Source: Cyanocohniella sp. LLY (GTDB lineage: Bacteria; Cyanobacteriota; Cyanobacteriia; Cyanobacteriales; Nostocaceae). From it: 33,078 bases of DNA. The translations under genes were made by a program, and so were the position numbers. Shown here piece after piece: positions 1 through 9,314 of this stretch. The stretch lies in contig JAKOMP010000066.1 of NCBI GenBank assembly GCA_022241785.1, forward strand, positions 4,213-37,290, in the 5' to 3' direction. Positions within the stretch are counted from its first letter, which is position 1, and the number at the start of each line of letters is the position of its first letter. Below the pieces are notes generated by a model that saw only the letters and a list, made by a program, of their open reading frames with translations, made no database searches and was not told the origin of the DNA.

Positions 1-78
1 GTGGGCGAAAACTGCTAGGGCTGCTTCTAGTGTCGTGCCAGTGAAGGCAGCTAAATCGTTGAGAACTTCTCGGTTCAA
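1..78 (-). other. Possible fragment of a coding frame running off the left edge
   Basis: Read on the minus strand, this stretch is open to the window edge and gives a natural-looking peptide that begins LNREVLNDLAAF and continues TGTTLEAALAVFAH. A stop codon lies just upstream in the same frame (TAG at 85-87) and the only visible start is a TTG at 76-78 with no clear ribosome-binding site. It may be the start of a gene continuing beyond the edge or a remnant of a broken one. The piece is too short to assign to a family. Confidence 0.25.
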
Positions 79-196
79 TTTGAACTAATCAATCAGGCGA
101 TTGTTTCTGCATTCTAGCGGGGACAATTGCTTGATTTTTTTTGTGCTGGAAGAAACGCTACGCGAAAAACTAATGACAAATAATTAGAACAGTTTT

Positions 197-373
197 ATGC
201 AACTCAGCCAAGACCGGATAGACAAAGATAACCCGCAATTCATTCCACAGATTGAGCATACACCTCAACAGATAGAAGCAGGAAATAAGCTGGTGGAAGT
301 CCTGAAGAATCAAAATCTTACTGAATCTGATAAGAGAGATGCTTGTTGGGAATTATTAAATAGTAACACTTAA
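197..373 (+). CDS. Small hypothetical protein, 58 aa
   Basis: An ATG at 197 opens a 58-residue frame starting MQLSQDRIDKDNPQF and ending ELLNSNT. It is hydrophilic and charged, with no signal peptide or membrane segment. Its stop (371-373) lies 15 bases before the next start at 389, and the intervening AAGGAT would serve as the ribosome-binding site of that next gene, so the two probably share a transcript. There is no strong Shine-Dalgarno sequence in front of 197. I do not recognise the family. The call rests on protein-like composition and tight spacing. Confidence 0.45.
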   Translation: MQLSQDRIDKDNPQFIPQIEHTPQQIEAGNKLVEVLKNQNLTESDKRDACWELLNSNT

Positions 374-388
374 CAAGGATGGTGAATA

Positions 389-628
389 ATGCAGGACAAA
401 CTACCTGCATTCACAAATGTTCAGTCGATTAGCACCAAAACAGCCACTTATAAGGTAGGTAACACAATTAAGTTTTGGAACGATAGCGAACGGTGCTGGA
501 CAAAAGGTGAAGTCATCCAAATAGTTGAATGCAGTGGCTTTTTTGTGAGTGTGTTAATAGCTTATCAAAGCCATAAAAAACCACGGCAAGTAAAGATTTT
601 TCGTGAAGACTGGTTAGATAAAAATTAG
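389..628 (+). CDS. Small hypothetical protein, 79 aa
   Basis: A 79-residue soluble protein starting at an ATG preceded by AAGGAT at a good distance. The middle (KVGNTIKFWNDSERCWTKG, then EVIQIVECSGFFVSVLI) reads like a small beta-barrel fold of the SH3/Tudor kind, with a Trp-rich strand pattern, but this is a guess from residue pattern and no family is recognised. It is followed after 11 bases by the 115-residue gene at 640, so 197, 389, 640 and 1048 probably form one plus-strand operon ending in the WGR-domain gene. No catalytic motif is seen. Confidence 0.6.
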   Translation: MQDKLPAFTNVQSISTKTATYKVGNTIKFWNDSERCWTKGEVIQIVECSGFFVSVLIAYQSHKKPRQVKIFREDWLDKN

Positions 629-639
629 AGGTAAATCCT

Positions 640-987
640 ATGTCAGACTTAGTAACATATTACGGGCAAACCAACCGTATTGATAAATTGGTTGAAAAGT
701 ACGGAGCATATTTAGAAAAGTTAGATAGAGAAACGAAACTTTTACTTCGTATAGTTCTCTCAACGTATGTTTTCATGCAAGAAGAACAAAATCCAACTGA
801 TTATCTAGTTTCAACAGCATTGGAAAATGCTTTGTACGAGTTGGTGATTGCCGATTCTCTCCCACAAGATTTGTTTGATGTTTGTAATCAGCTAGAAGGA
901 ATAAGCAGAGAAGAAACTGAAACTTTATTGGAAGCATTGCAACATCAATTGCGTTGGGGCAATGCCCAAGCTGTGGTGAATCATTAA
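640..987 (+). CDS. Hypothetical helical protein, 115 aa
   Basis: The ATG at 640 follows GAGG at 628-631. The protein has 115 residues, is acidic and apparently all-helical (runs such as RIDKLVEKYGAYLEKL and REETETLLEALQHQL), with no membrane segment or signal peptide. I do not recognise a family. It lies 11 bases after one small gene and 60 bases before the WGR-domain gene, all on the same strand, which suggests joint transcription. It could be a small adaptor or regulatory partner of the WGR protein, but nothing in the sequence shows this directly. Confidence 0.6.
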   Translation: MSDLVTYYGQTNRIDKLVEKYGAYLEKLDRETKLLLRIVLSTYVFMQEEQNPTDYLVSTALENALYELVIADSLPQDLFDVCNQLEGISREETETLLEALQHQLRWGNAQAVVNH

Positions 988-1047
988 GTAAATACAGGTG
1001 AGCATCTAATGTTCGGGTGTTCACCTGTTAATTAAACTATCAAAATA

Positions 1048-1596
1048 ATGGAAACATATCTCGTATTTGTAGATGCTGTTCGCAACAGTAACAAATTTTG
1101 GTCAGCGAAAGTCGAAGGCAATCAATTAATTATCAAATGGGGCAGAGTTGGATATTCTTCTCAAACGAAAGTCCATTCTTTGGCAAGTAATCAACGGGCG
1201 ATTTTCAAATATTATCAATTGGTAGCTGAAAAGAAAGCCAAAGGCTATCAAGAAAGCCAATCTGAGATGGATGGTAGTCGTCATGTTTCTGAAATAAGAC
1301 GTGCAATACGACTACTAGATATCATGCGCCCTTGCCTTGCTGTGAGGAATTTCCATGAGGGGTATATTGCTGCATTGAATGAGTATTTGCAAATCGTTCC
1401 GACACCCTTGGGAATGCAGATAGATCCTACCAGGGTCTACAGAACTGTTGAGGATATCGACCACCAAAAACAAATTCTCAACTCACTATTATCACCCAGT
1501 TCTGTAGCTGTTTCACAAACTACAGAAGTATCGAAACCTGAACCGCAAACCGTCAGTCTCAAGTCTCTGCCCAAGAGCTTCTGGCGGTATTCTTGA
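1048..1596 (+). CDS. WGR-domain protein
   Basis: Residues 1-65 form a WGR domain. The signature Trp-Gly-Arg is at residues 31-33 (LIIKWGRVGYSSQTKVHS), followed by the usual Lys/Tyr-rich helix FKYYQLVAEKKAKGY. WGR domains occur in eukaryotic PARPs, where they bind DNA ends, and in uncharacterised bacterial proteins, often beside ATPase or metal-ion-binding-domain genes. The remaining ~115 residues (including PTPLGMQIDPTRVYRTVED) have no catalytic domain I can name and end in a low-complexity Ser/Thr/Pro tail. With 182 residues this is a stand-alone WGR protein without an ADP-ribosyltransferase domain. It is the last gene of the small plus-strand cluster and converges on the Uma2 gene. Confidence 0.8.
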   Translation: METYLVFVDAVRNSNKFWSAKVEGNQLIIKWGRVGYSSQTKVHSLASNQRAIFKYYQLVAEKKAKGYQESQSEMDGSRHVSEIRRAIRLLDIMRPCLAVRNFHEGYIAALNEYLQIVPTPLGMQIDPTRVYRTVEDIDHQKQILNSLLSPSSVAVSQTTEVSKPEPQTVSLKSLPKSFWRYS

Positions 1597-1599
1597 GGA

Positions 1600-1632
1600 T
1601 TACTGCCAAGCTACTTAATGGCTTGGTGGTAA
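1600..1632. terminator. Hairpin between convergent genes
   Basis: TTACTGCCAAGC (1600-1611) and GCTTGGTGGTAA (1621-1632) pair with two mismatches (both G-T type) around a 9-base loop. The hairpin sits exactly in the 40-base gap between the convergent WGR and Uma2 genes, so it could end transcription from both sides. It lacks a clear run of T on either side, so intrinsic termination is not certain. Confidence 0.45.
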
Positions 1633-1636
1633 CATA

Positions 1637-2296
1637 TTAGGATTGTAAGCTTCGTTTAAGATCGCGGATGGCGGCGCTGGTATTGCGCTCATAGGCAATT
1701 TGCACACAACGAGCGACCGCACTTAACAAATCAAAGTCAGGAAAATAGCGACTGTGGGTTTGCAGTTGATAATCTTCACCTTGTAGTTGATGAATCAATA
1801 ATTGCTGATTTCTAAATAACCAAACTTCAGGAATACGATATGGGAGATAATCTTTGACATCAGAATAACTGGTGACATCAATTTCGATCACTAAATCGGG
1901 AGGTGGGTCTTGTTGCCAATCGATACGCTTTTTCCCTGAGACAGCTTGCCAGTTGTCGATATAAAAGCAATAATCTGGCTCAATCCCGCTTTCTTGGGGT
2001 AAGCTCATGGTGACTGGTGTAAACGCATCATATTCTCGCTCATCGTGATCTAATAGCGCAGTCACAATGTTGGCCAGTAAATGGGCATCTCGACCGTGTA
2101 CTGGTAATGGGGACATCAGCAATACTTCTCCACTACGGAATTTTATACGTGGAATTGACCCATCTCCCCGTTGTTCGCATAACTGCTGGTACTCTTGCCA
2201 ACTAGCAGGTAGGCGTACTACAGCACCAGGAGGTAATTGAGTCTTGTCTGGAGAAACAAGGGCAAACATGGCTGACATCTCCTTTTTCGGCAGCAT
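1637..2296 (-). CDS. Uma2 family (DUF820) PD-(D/E)XK nuclease-fold protein
   Basis: A 219-residue protein with the layout of the Uma2/DUF820 family, which is hugely expanded in cyanobacteria and has a restriction-endonuclease-like fold. The candidate active-site residues are all present: Glu106 and Asp108 in GIEPDYCFYI, Asp134 and Glu138 in PDLVIEIDVTS, and Lys148 in DVKDYLPYRIPEVWLF. The N-terminal part (SWQEYQQL, then KFRSGEVLLMSPLPVHG) is also typical. The family has no settled biological role and many copies are ascribed to mobile elements. The start at 2296 may be replaced by Met7 or Met10. It is transcribed in the same direction as the ABC transporter gene ending at 2362, but is probably not functionally tied to it. 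Confidence 0.88.
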   Translation of the reverse strand: MLPKKEMSAMFALVSPDKTQLPPGAVVRLPASWQEYQQLCEQRGDGSIPRIKFRSGEVLLMSPLPVHGRDAHLLANIVTALLDHDEREYDAFTPVTMSLPQESGIEPDYCFYIDNWQAVSGKKRIDWQQDPPPDLVIEIDVTSYSDVKDYLPYRIPEVWLFRNQQLLIHQLQGEDYQLQTHSRYFPDFDLLSAVARCVQIAYERNTSAAIRDLKRSLQS

Positions 2297-2361
2297 ACTG
2301 TCATGATAACGCTGTGAGGATTTAGCCGTGCTGAAAAACTTTATCCCTGGGATTGATATAA

Positions 2362-5259
2362 CTACGCCATTTGCCGAGCCATTAACTGGGAAAACAGCCC
2401 CTCAACAGCAGCTAACTCCTGAAAAGTTCCTTGTTGTACAACCCGGCCTGCTTGAAGTACGTAGATGCGATGAGCATTGCGGATTGTACTAAGTCGGTGA
2501 GCGATCGCAATTCTGGTAACTTGTAATTTATCTAAACTTTCACTAACAATTGCCTGGGTTCGGTTATCGAGCGCACTAGTAGCCTCATCGAATAACAAAA
2601 TACGAGGTTTTAATGCTAAAGCACGAGCAATCAATAACCGCTGTCGTTGTCCTCCAGAAAGATTGCCACCCCCTTCACTAATCACTGTATGCATTTCCAT
2701 TGGCATGGTTGCGATATCGTCAGCAAAGCCAGACATCCGAGCAGCTTCCCAGGCTTCATCTAGAGTAATTTGAGCGCCACCAGCAATATTATCGAAAATC
2801 GAAGCGGCTGTCAGTTGCCCACCTTGCAAAACCACACCCAACTGTCGGCGTACAGCGGCTACATCTAAACCAGACAAATCTTGACCATCGTAGTAAACAG
2901 TACCAGATTCAGGAGTTTCAAAGCCTAGTAGTAATCGAAATATTGTCGATTTGCCACTTCCAGATGCCCCAACCAAAGCAATAAACTCCCCAGGTTCCGC
3001 AGAGATACTCACATCATCCAAAGTCAGCGCTCCATCACTGCGGTAGCAAAATGTTACATGATCCACAACAATTCTGCCGACGAGCTTGCCTGGATCGGCT
3101 TTGCTGAGATCCACTTCCGGTATGGTTGCCAAAATTGGCTGGGTGCGTTGCCATTGAGGAACAACTTGTAAAACATCAGTAACTGTATTGCTTAGGTCTG
3201 TGGCTCCTCTAATAAAGTTGCCAAAGGCTGCGTTGAAAGCCAGGAAAGTACCAAGAGATAGTCCGATACCTCCTGAAGTCTGAGCTTCTTCAAACAAACT
3301 AATGGTAAACCAAAAAAGTATTCCAGAAGTCAGTGTGGGCATCAAGGTATTAAAAAGTGCCACAAAGTCTTCAACTTGCTGTGTACTGAGTTCAAGTTTG
3401 ACTTGCCGAGAGTAGTTTTTACTCCAAGAAGCGAAGGCACGATCCTCAGCACCAGCAACATGCAGTTTAGAAATTCCGTTGATTAACTGTACAGTCTGTC
3501 CAAAAATATCTCCCTGCAATTCCAGCAGTGGACGCACCTTACGCAGGAGGAGTACACCAGAGAGGCTAGTAAAAGCGATCACAACTACTGCAACAGCAAC
3601 AGCAACTAAGGCTAATTTGAAGTTGTAGTAAAACAACTGTCCTAAGTAAAATAGTGCGAACAGACTGGTAATCAGATTTATTAGGGTTTTGCCGCTGAGT
3701 TGACGACGAATCGTTGTAATAGATGATACGCGAGACTGAAGGTCGCCTGTTGTGTATGTACGAAAAAATGATACAGGAAGATTAAGCAGCCGATCCCAGA
3801 CAGCAGCTTGAGTGGAAGCATCAGAAGCCGTTTCCATTCGCAGAATAGCAAAACCTTGAGTTAGCTGAAATAAAGTTGTCCCCAAAGCTGCAACTAGCAA
3901 GCCTAATCCAATTTGCAGCAATAGTCCCCTATCACTATCGGGAATTGCGTTGTCCATGATAATCGCGATCGCTTGAGGTGTGAGCATACCTAGTAATGTT
4001 ACGGTAATGCCAGTCAATAAAATAGCAAGCAGTTCTCTTCCTTGTCCTTTAAATGCGAACTGAAGTAAATCTAAAGCTTTGAGTGCCTTATCAGGCAAAG
4101 ACCGATAAAACGTATAAGCAACAGGAGCTAGTGCCGCGGCTTTATTCTCATCTACTCTTAAGCGAGTCTGCTCTACAGGGTCAAATATTTTATAGCTACT
4201 TGCAGATATAGGTAACAATGCAACTGGTCGGTTGTCCTGCTTGGTGTAGGCTACTAAAGGACCAGAATCCTTTTCCCACCAATTGCCTCGCAACAACACC
4301 CGCCGCATCCGAATGCGCGAAGCCCGGACAATTGCTTCCAAAGGTTCTTTAATCCGCTTCATATTCTCCGAGCGAGCCGGAGGGCAAATTTTCACCCCCG
4401 AAGCCCTGCCAACCGCACCAGCAGCAACTAACAAAGGTGTGCCTTCGAGGAAAAAATCTCCGTCTTGATAATTCAGAGTCGATGCTAGTTCCCCTAGTGC
4501 CTCAGATGTGACTTGGCGATTGAGACGTTGGCGATCGCGTAACCTTTGTAGTTCATCCTCCGTTTCTTGCTGATCTAAAAGGTCAATAGAGTGTAAAAGT
4601 TGAGTATTAAACTGCGACAGCCCTAAAAGGAGAGTATCCGAATTACAGATTTCTGAAGTAGGTAGAGTGGTAAGTTGAACCCCATCCACAACTTCTAGCC
4701 AGATTTTATCGCTGAGGCAAAAAGTTCCTGCTGCGCTTGTCAAAGTCAAATCCTCAAACCCCAAAAAGCGGACAGTCCCTTCCTGAAGCTGTACCCAACA
4801 AACAACACCCGCTTCTGGCTGGAAAGTCTGACCAGCGTTCAAAGAAAATCTTGCCTGTTCAGAAGCCCTCACTTGAATTATTGGTGTGGCAAACTGGCAT
4901 GTACTACCAAGTTGCCCAAGCCAATTTTCTACCCAAGCGTTAGCAAAGCTTGTCGTAGGAATCGCTTTTGCATCTGCATTAGCTACTAATTCACTGAAAC
5001 ATTCCTGATGGAGTTGTAGTACTTCTGTTTCTCCAACTGGTACTGCTAAAATTTGGCGGTGCTGATTAGCCGTGCCAAAAAGAGCCTCCCCCGCACTACA
5101 ATTGCATAAATAACGGCGAGTACCTTCGATAACACCATCTTTAACTGTGACAGCAAACAATGCGATCGCGCCAGACTGAATTACCCAAACTTTGTGAGGA
5201 TCATCCAGCAGTATCGGCTCATTGCCTGTAATTTGGTAAAGTTGCCCTTGTATCACCAT
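2362..5259 (-). CDS. NHLM-type bacteriocin ABC transporter, ATP-binding/permease protein without peptidase domain (ABC2)
   Basis: A 965-residue protein with a long soluble N-terminal region (about 1-390), an ABC transmembrane domain (about 400-690) and a C-terminal ATPase. ATPase motifs are intact: Walker A GASGSGKST with Lys770, signature LSGGQRQR, Walker B RILLFDEATSALD and H-loop IAHRLSTI. It has no C39 peptidase domain, which distinguishes it from the next gene upstream and matches the second ABC protein of NHLM (nitrile-hydratase-leader microcin) systems (TIGR03797-type). The N-terminal segment with VIQSGAIALFAVTVKDG and SAGEALFG resembles a degenerate cyclic-nucleotide-binding beta barrel. 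It probably acts in the inner membrane with the C39 exporter and HlyD to export the matured peptides. It is the last gene of the long minus-strand run, 292 bases after its neighbour. Confidence 0.92.
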   Translation of the reverse strand: MVIQGQLYQITGNEPILLDDPHKVWVIQSGAIALFAVTVKDGVIEGTRRYLCNCSAGEALFGTANQHRQILAVPVGETEVLQLHQECFSELVANADAKAIPTTSFANAWVENWLGQLGSTCQFATPIIQVRASEQARFSLNAGQTFQPEAGVVCWVQLQEGTVRFLGFEDLTLTSAAGTFCLSDKIWLEVVDGVQLTTLPTSEICNSDTLLLGLSQFNTQLLHSIDLLDQQETEDELQRLRDRQRLNRQVTSEALGELASTLNYQDGDFFLEGTPLLVAAGAVGRASGVKICPPARSENMKRIKEPLEAIVRASRIRMRRVLLRGNWWEKDSGPLVAYTKQDNRPVALLPISASSYKIFDPVEQTRLRVDENKAAALAPVAYTFYRSLPDKALKALDLLQFAFKGQGRELLAILLTGITVTLLGMLTPQAIAIIMDNAIPDSDRGLLLQIGLGLLVAALGTTLFQLTQGFAILRMETASDASTQAAVWDRLLNLPVSFFRTYTTGDLQSRVSSITTIRRQLSGKTLINLITSLFALFYLGQLFYYNFKLALVAVAVAVVVIAFTSLSGVLLLRKVRPLLELQGDIFGQTVQLINGISKLHVAGAEDRAFASWSKNYSRQVKLELSTQQVEDFVALFNTLMPTLTSGILFWFTISLFEEAQTSGGIGLSLGTFLAFNAAFGNFIRGATDLSNTVTDVLQVVPQWQRTQPILATIPEVDLSKADPGKLVGRIVVDHVTFCYRSDGALTLDDVSISAEPGEFIALVGASGSGKSTIFRLLLGFETPESGTVYYDGQDLSGLDVAAVRRQLGVVLQGGQLTAASIFDNIAGGAQITLDEAWEAARMSGFADDIATMPMEMHTVISEGGGNLSGGQRQRLLIARALALKPRILLFDEATSALDNRTQAIVSESLDKLQVTRIAIAHRLSTIRNAHRIYVLQAGRVVQQGTFQELAAVEGLFSQLMARQMA

Positions 5260-5551
5260 AATTATTAATTAATATAGTAATCCGATTTGATTCCTGAATC
5301 ACTAATAAGGGGAGGGAACAGGGAACAGGAAAGAAGGGATAGATCTTACTGACTTTTGTACGCCTTATGTGAATTAAAAACGCCCAAGCTATGGCAAGGG
5401 TTTCAGGCTGTGGTTTAGCCAAGGTGTTTAACCATATTGCCGTATTTACGACTTTGCAGACTCCAACTCACATAAGCCGTTTTGTTCAAAAATCAAATAA
5501 GAGTCCTATAGTCAATCATCTTTAGTTATTTGCTCCCTGCTACCTGCCCCC
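5260..5551. other. Non-coding gap between the two ABC transporter genes
   Basis: No convincing coding frame on either strand. It contains purine-rich low-complexity sequence near 5310-5340 (AGGGGAGGGAACAGGGAACAGG) and its pyrimidine-rich counterpart near 5530-5560, a pattern common between genes in filamentous cyanobacteria. No clear terminator or promoter is seen, so the two genes may still be co-transcribed. Confidence 0.5.
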
Positions 5552-7813
5552 TTACCCTTCCTGCAAAGCTTCCCCTTCAGTGCAGATTAACCGCGAGTAC
5601 ACACCCTCAATTTCCCACAATTGTTTATGAGTACCTCGTTGCACTACCTTTCCGCGTTCCAGGACGATGATTTCATCACAGTCCCGAATCGTACTTAATC
5701 GGTGTGCGACAATAATGCAAGTACATCCCCGTCGCCGCAAATTCTCGTCAATGTTTTTTTCCGTCTCTACATCTAGGGCGCTGGTAGCTTCATCCATGAC
5801 AAGTATTGAAGGGTTATTCACAAATGCACGGGCAATTTCTAATCTTTGTCGTTGACCTCCACTTAAATTAGCAGCCCCTTCTATCAGTTCTGCGTCGTAT
5901 CCTCCAGACATTGAGAGAATCACATCATCAATAGCGGCATCTTTACAAGCACGGATCAAATTTTTATCTGCGATCGTGGCATCCCAAAGGGTCAAATTGT
6001 CCCTGACAGTGCCGCTAAATAGCAAAATATCTTGCTCCACCATTGCAACAGAGTTAGTGAGTAATTCGTGGGGAATTTGTTCTCTGGGTTTACCATCAAA
6101 AAGAATTTCTCCTGTCCAAGGTTCGTAAAGCCCACTGATGATTTTGGCAACAGTGGACTTACCAGAACCGCTTCCACCTACCAAGGCTACTCGCTGTCCA
6201 GGTTTAATTGAGAGGTTAAAGTTTTCAATCAAAGGAGGTTCAAGGGGACTATAGCCAAATGAGATGTTCCGCAATTCAACATAGCCCTGTAATCTTGGCA
6301 GAAGAGATGAGAAAGAATTTACTTCCCCTGCTCCCCGTCTTCTCTTTTCCAATTGCGGATCTGTCGGGTTGTCTAGGACATCATCCAGACGAATCAAGTT
6401 GCCTTCAAGTTCTTGTAAGGTACTGCCGAAGTTGACAAGACTGTTCACAGGTTCCTCGAAACTCTGCATTAAACCTTGAAAAGCTATAAGCATTCCAATG
6501 CTGAGGTGTCCATCCATTACTCGTAAACCGCCTACAACTAACAGAAGCATCGAAGAAAGAGCAGATAAGAGGGTAGGCAATACTGAAAATGTTTGATTTG
6601 TTACGCCCAATTCTTGCTGAGAATTGAGCGCTTTGGTGTAGTAACCTGACCACCGAGAAAAGAAATCTGACTCTAATCCTGATGCTTTGAGGGTTTCTAT
6701 ACTTTGGAGAGCAGCGATCGCCGCGCCAGCAGCTTTACCATATTCTTGTATCAATCGCTGATTAGCATCTACGCGTTGTCGAGAAATCCACTGCAAAGTT
6801 AAGATGTTAATAGCAGCAAAGCTAACCACCACCAAGGTTAGTACCCAATCATACTGAAACATGAGCAGCGCGTAAAAAATCACCATCACCGCATCAATGA
6901 CAGTAGTCGCCAAACTTCCAGAAAGGACATCAGCAACTTGGTCATTAAGACTGGTGCGGTTACTGATTTCTCCGGCAAAGCGTTGTGCGTAAAAGCTAAT
7001 AGGTAAACGCAGAATATGCCAGAGAAAGCGACTCGACATCCCGACAGCCAACTTAGTCTTCAAGCGACGCAGATATCGTAACCGTAGTAGCGTTAGCCAC
7101 CCCTGAAGTACAGATGCGATCGCCATTGCCAAAATCAGGGGACGCAACCAGTGCTGCCGTTGTTCAACCAAAATCTCGTCTACAAAAATCTGGCTAAATA
7201 CAGGTATCGCCAGCCCGATGATAGTCAAGAAAAATCCCGCTATTAGGCAATAAACTAAAGCGCCAGCAGCCCCCTGCAATCGTTTCCACAACGATGAGAT
7301 CATGCTGGGTTTACGGCCACCTTTCGTAAATTCTGCGCTTGGTTCCATCACCAGCACCACTCCAGTATACCCCTCGTCAAACTCCTGTAAAGACAGATGA
7401 CGCGGGCCAGTAGCGGGGTCATTAAGATAAACACGAGACGAGCTAAATCCCTCCACTACTAGAAAATGATTGAAGTTCCAAAACACAATATAAGGAGGGC
7501 GCAGGTCTTGCAGTTGCTTTAGTTCCTTTTTAAAGCCTTTTGCTTGGAGTCCGTAGCTTTTAGCAGCCTTGAGCATGTTAGATGCCTTACTACCATCACG
7601 AGAAACACCACACGCTCGACGCAGTTCTGGCAAGGGTACAATCCGACCGTAGTAACCTAAAATAATTCCTAAAGCAGCAGCACCACATTCCACAGCCTCC
7701 ATTTGCAGGAGCGTTGGAGTCTTGACGCGCCCCTTGCTTCTGCTTTGCAGCAGTTTTTGTAAGGGCTGCAAAGGATTAATCGGTTTTACTAAAGTCGAAT
7801 TAGTTAATACCAC
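5552..7813 (-). CDS. NHLM-type bacteriocin ABC transporter with C39 peptidase domain (ABC1)
   Basis: A 753-residue three-domain exporter. Residues ~30-150 are a C39 (bacteriocin-processing) cysteine peptidase with the full triad: Cys43 in QMEAVECGAAALG, His116 in FWNFNHFLVVEGF and Asp132 in LNDPATG. Residues ~180-470 are the ABC membrane domain. The C-terminal ATPase has Walker A GGSGSGKST (Lys552), signature LSGGQRQR, Walker B SILVMDEATSALD and H-loop VAHRLSTI. The C39 domain should cleave leaders after Gly-Gly, the sequence seen in both precursors at 20827 and 21568. The start is a GTG at 7813 that overlaps the 3' end of the HlyD gene by 14 bases, indicating translational coupling. It matches the peptidase/ABC member of NHLM systems (TIGR03796-type). 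Confidence 0.95.
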   Translation of the reverse strand: MVLTNSTLVKPINPLQPLQKLLQSRSKGRVKTPTLLQMEAVECGAAALGIILGYYGRIVPLPELRRACGVSRDGSKASNMLKAAKSYGLQAKGFKKELKQLQDLRPPYIVFWNFNHFLVVEGFSSSRVYLNDPATGPRHLSLQEFDEGYTGVVLVMEPSAEFTKGGRKPSMISSLWKRLQGAAGALVYCLIAGFFLTIIGLAIPVFSQIFVDEILVEQRQHWLRPLILAMAIASVLQGWLTLLRLRYLRRLKTKLAVGMSSRFLWHILRLPISFYAQRFAGEISNRTSLNDQVADVLSGSLATTVIDAVMVIFYALLMFQYDWVLTLVVVSFAAINILTLQWISRQRVDANQRLIQEYGKAAGAAIAALQSIETLKASGLESDFFSRWSGYYTKALNSQQELGVTNQTFSVLPTLLSALSSMLLLVVGGLRVMDGHLSIGMLIAFQGLMQSFEEPVNSLVNFGSTLQELEGNLIRLDDVLDNPTDPQLEKRRRGAGEVNSFSSLLPRLQGYVELRNISFGYSPLEPPLIENFNLSIKPGQRVALVGGSGSGKSTVAKIISGLYEPWTGEILFDGKPREQIPHELLTNSVAMVEQDILLFSGTVRDNLTLWDATIADKNLIRACKDAAIDDVILSMSGGYDAELIEGAANLSGGQRQRLEIARAFVNNPSILVMDEATSALDVETEKNIDENLRRRGCTCIIVAHRLSTIRDCDEIIVLERGKVVQRGTHKQLWEIEGVYSRLICTEGEALQEG

Positions 7814-9245
7814 TGAAAGACCTCAGAATAGGTAAAACATACGTGAGGGGAGCGCGTTCTTCTACCTTGACTCGAACAACAGTAGTAGTTCCAGAAGAAA
7901 TTTTGAGTTGCGGCCCGGTGGAAGAAGACCACTTGTAACCGCTGAAAGTGGAAGAATCCGGCTCTAAGTCAGCGAATACTTGCATTACTCCTTCCTGTTT
8001 TTGAGACATTAAACCTTCCACTACTTCTGGATTGCCCACCACATTAATAGCTCCTTCCTTGGTGATGGGAAATGGTGAAATACTGGTAACAGTTCCTACC
8101 ACGCCGCCAAAGCGTTCTCGTTTCACAATTTGAGGAGTAATTTGAACTGTCATCCCCGGTTGAATTTTTTTGCCCTCTGCAATGGGGAAATACGTTATGC
8201 TCACCAGTTTGCTAGATGGATTTTCTTCATCTATACTTCCTAACCGGGTTCCTGCATTGACAACTTGTCCAGGCGTAACAGTGATTTCTAAAATGCGTCC
8301 ATTATGTTGGCTAACAATCTGGCTGTTAGTGCTTAGTTGCAATTCAAGTTTGGCAATCTCCCGTTTGATTTCTTGAATTTCATTTTTTCGGATAGTTGTA
8401 GTTTGCAAGTCTTCTTGAGCTAAACTAGCTAATTTACTATTCTGTTCTTGCAACTGAGCTTGGATATTTTTGATTTCATTCAAATTTGAGAGGTATTGTT
8501 GTTGTGCATCCGCTTCCTTAAGATCTAGTTGTTTCAAGTGAGATTCAGCTTCATCAATACTGGCACGGGCATTGTCGTATTGCTGCTGTGCTTCTAACAC
8601 CACATCATCAGGAATCGCTCCCGCTTGCAACAATCTCTGACGGTTTTCTAGCCTCTTTTGATAAGTAGGAAGCAGCTCTTGGAGTATCTGCAAGCGTCGC
8701 TCTAAATTGACGCGATCGCGTTCTATTGATACAAGTCCTTTTTCTCTTAGCACAGGTGTCAAATCCTGCATAATCTTGAGCCTTTGCTGAAGAGTGAGGC
8801 GTTGTTCTTCAATTGCTTTTGTGTCCAGCTGCTGACGCTGAATTTGGATCAAGCTAGCGTTGCGATCCTGTTCTTCTAGTTGAGCTAATTTGGCTTGCGG
8901 TAATTGTAATTGCTTACGCAGATCAATTTGGTCAATGGTTGCTAACACTTGCCCCTTTTTAACAACATCCCCAACTTTGATATTTAGAGCAAGCAACTGC
9001 CCTGAACTCATTGATTGCAGAGGTACAACTTTGCGTGGGTAAATAATTACCCCTCGACCTTCAACGGTGATGGGGATGCGTCCGTAAATACTCCAGACAA
9101 AGCCTACTCCCACTAGCGAACCCAAAGCAACTAAAGGTAGCCAACTTTTAGGACTAACCACCTGCATCAGCTGGTCTAGTCTTTCAGGAGAAGATAATCT
9201 CTCCAGTGACTCTTTACGGAATAAGTTACGTTTTTGGTCTAACAT
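7800..9245 (-). CDS. NHLM-type bacteriocin secretion adaptor, HlyD family
   Basis: A 481-residue periplasmic adaptor with one N-terminal membrane segment (about residues 34-54, LPLVALGSLVGVGFVWSIYG). After it come the first half of a lipoyl-like domain (VVPLQSMSSGQLLALNIKVG), a long Gln/Leu/Glu-rich coiled-coil hairpin (about 100-310), the returning lipoyl half (NGRILEITVTPGQVVNAG) and a beta-barrel C-terminal part. It would bridge the inner-membrane ABC exporters to an outer-membrane channel, which is not encoded here. GAAGG in front of the ATG is a good ribosome-binding site. The gene overlaps the C39 exporter gene, and the trio with the two ABC proteins is the standard NHLM transport set (TIGR03794-type). 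Confidence 0.92.
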   Translation of the reverse strand: MLDQKRNLFRKESLERLSSPERLDQLMQVVSPKSWLPLVALGSLVGVGFVWSIYGRIPITVEGRGVIIYPRKVVPLQSMSSGQLLALNIKVGDVVKKGQVLATIDQIDLRKQLQLPQAKLAQLEEQDRNASLIQIQRQQLDTKAIEEQRLTLQQRLKIMQDLTPVLREKGLVSIERDRVNLERRLQILQELLPTYQKRLENRQRLLQAGAIPDDVVLEAQQQYDNARASIDEAESHLKQLDLKEADAQQQYLSNLNEIKNIQAQLQEQNSKLASLAQEDLQTTTIRKNEIQEIKREIAKLELQLSTNSQIVSQHNGRILEITVTPGQVVNAGTRLGSIDEENPSSKLVSITYFPIAEGKKIQPGMTVQITPQIVKRERFGGVVGTVTSISPFPITKEGAINVVGNPEVVEGLMSQKQEGVMQVFADLEPDSSTFSGYKWSSSTGPQLKISSGTTTVVRVKVEERAPLTYVLPILRSFSGIN

Positions 9246-9314
9246 TTACCTTCACTTTAATAATTTATAAATAGTATTTTTAACTTATTTGGTAAAAACC
9301 CTCTTTATTTTTAT

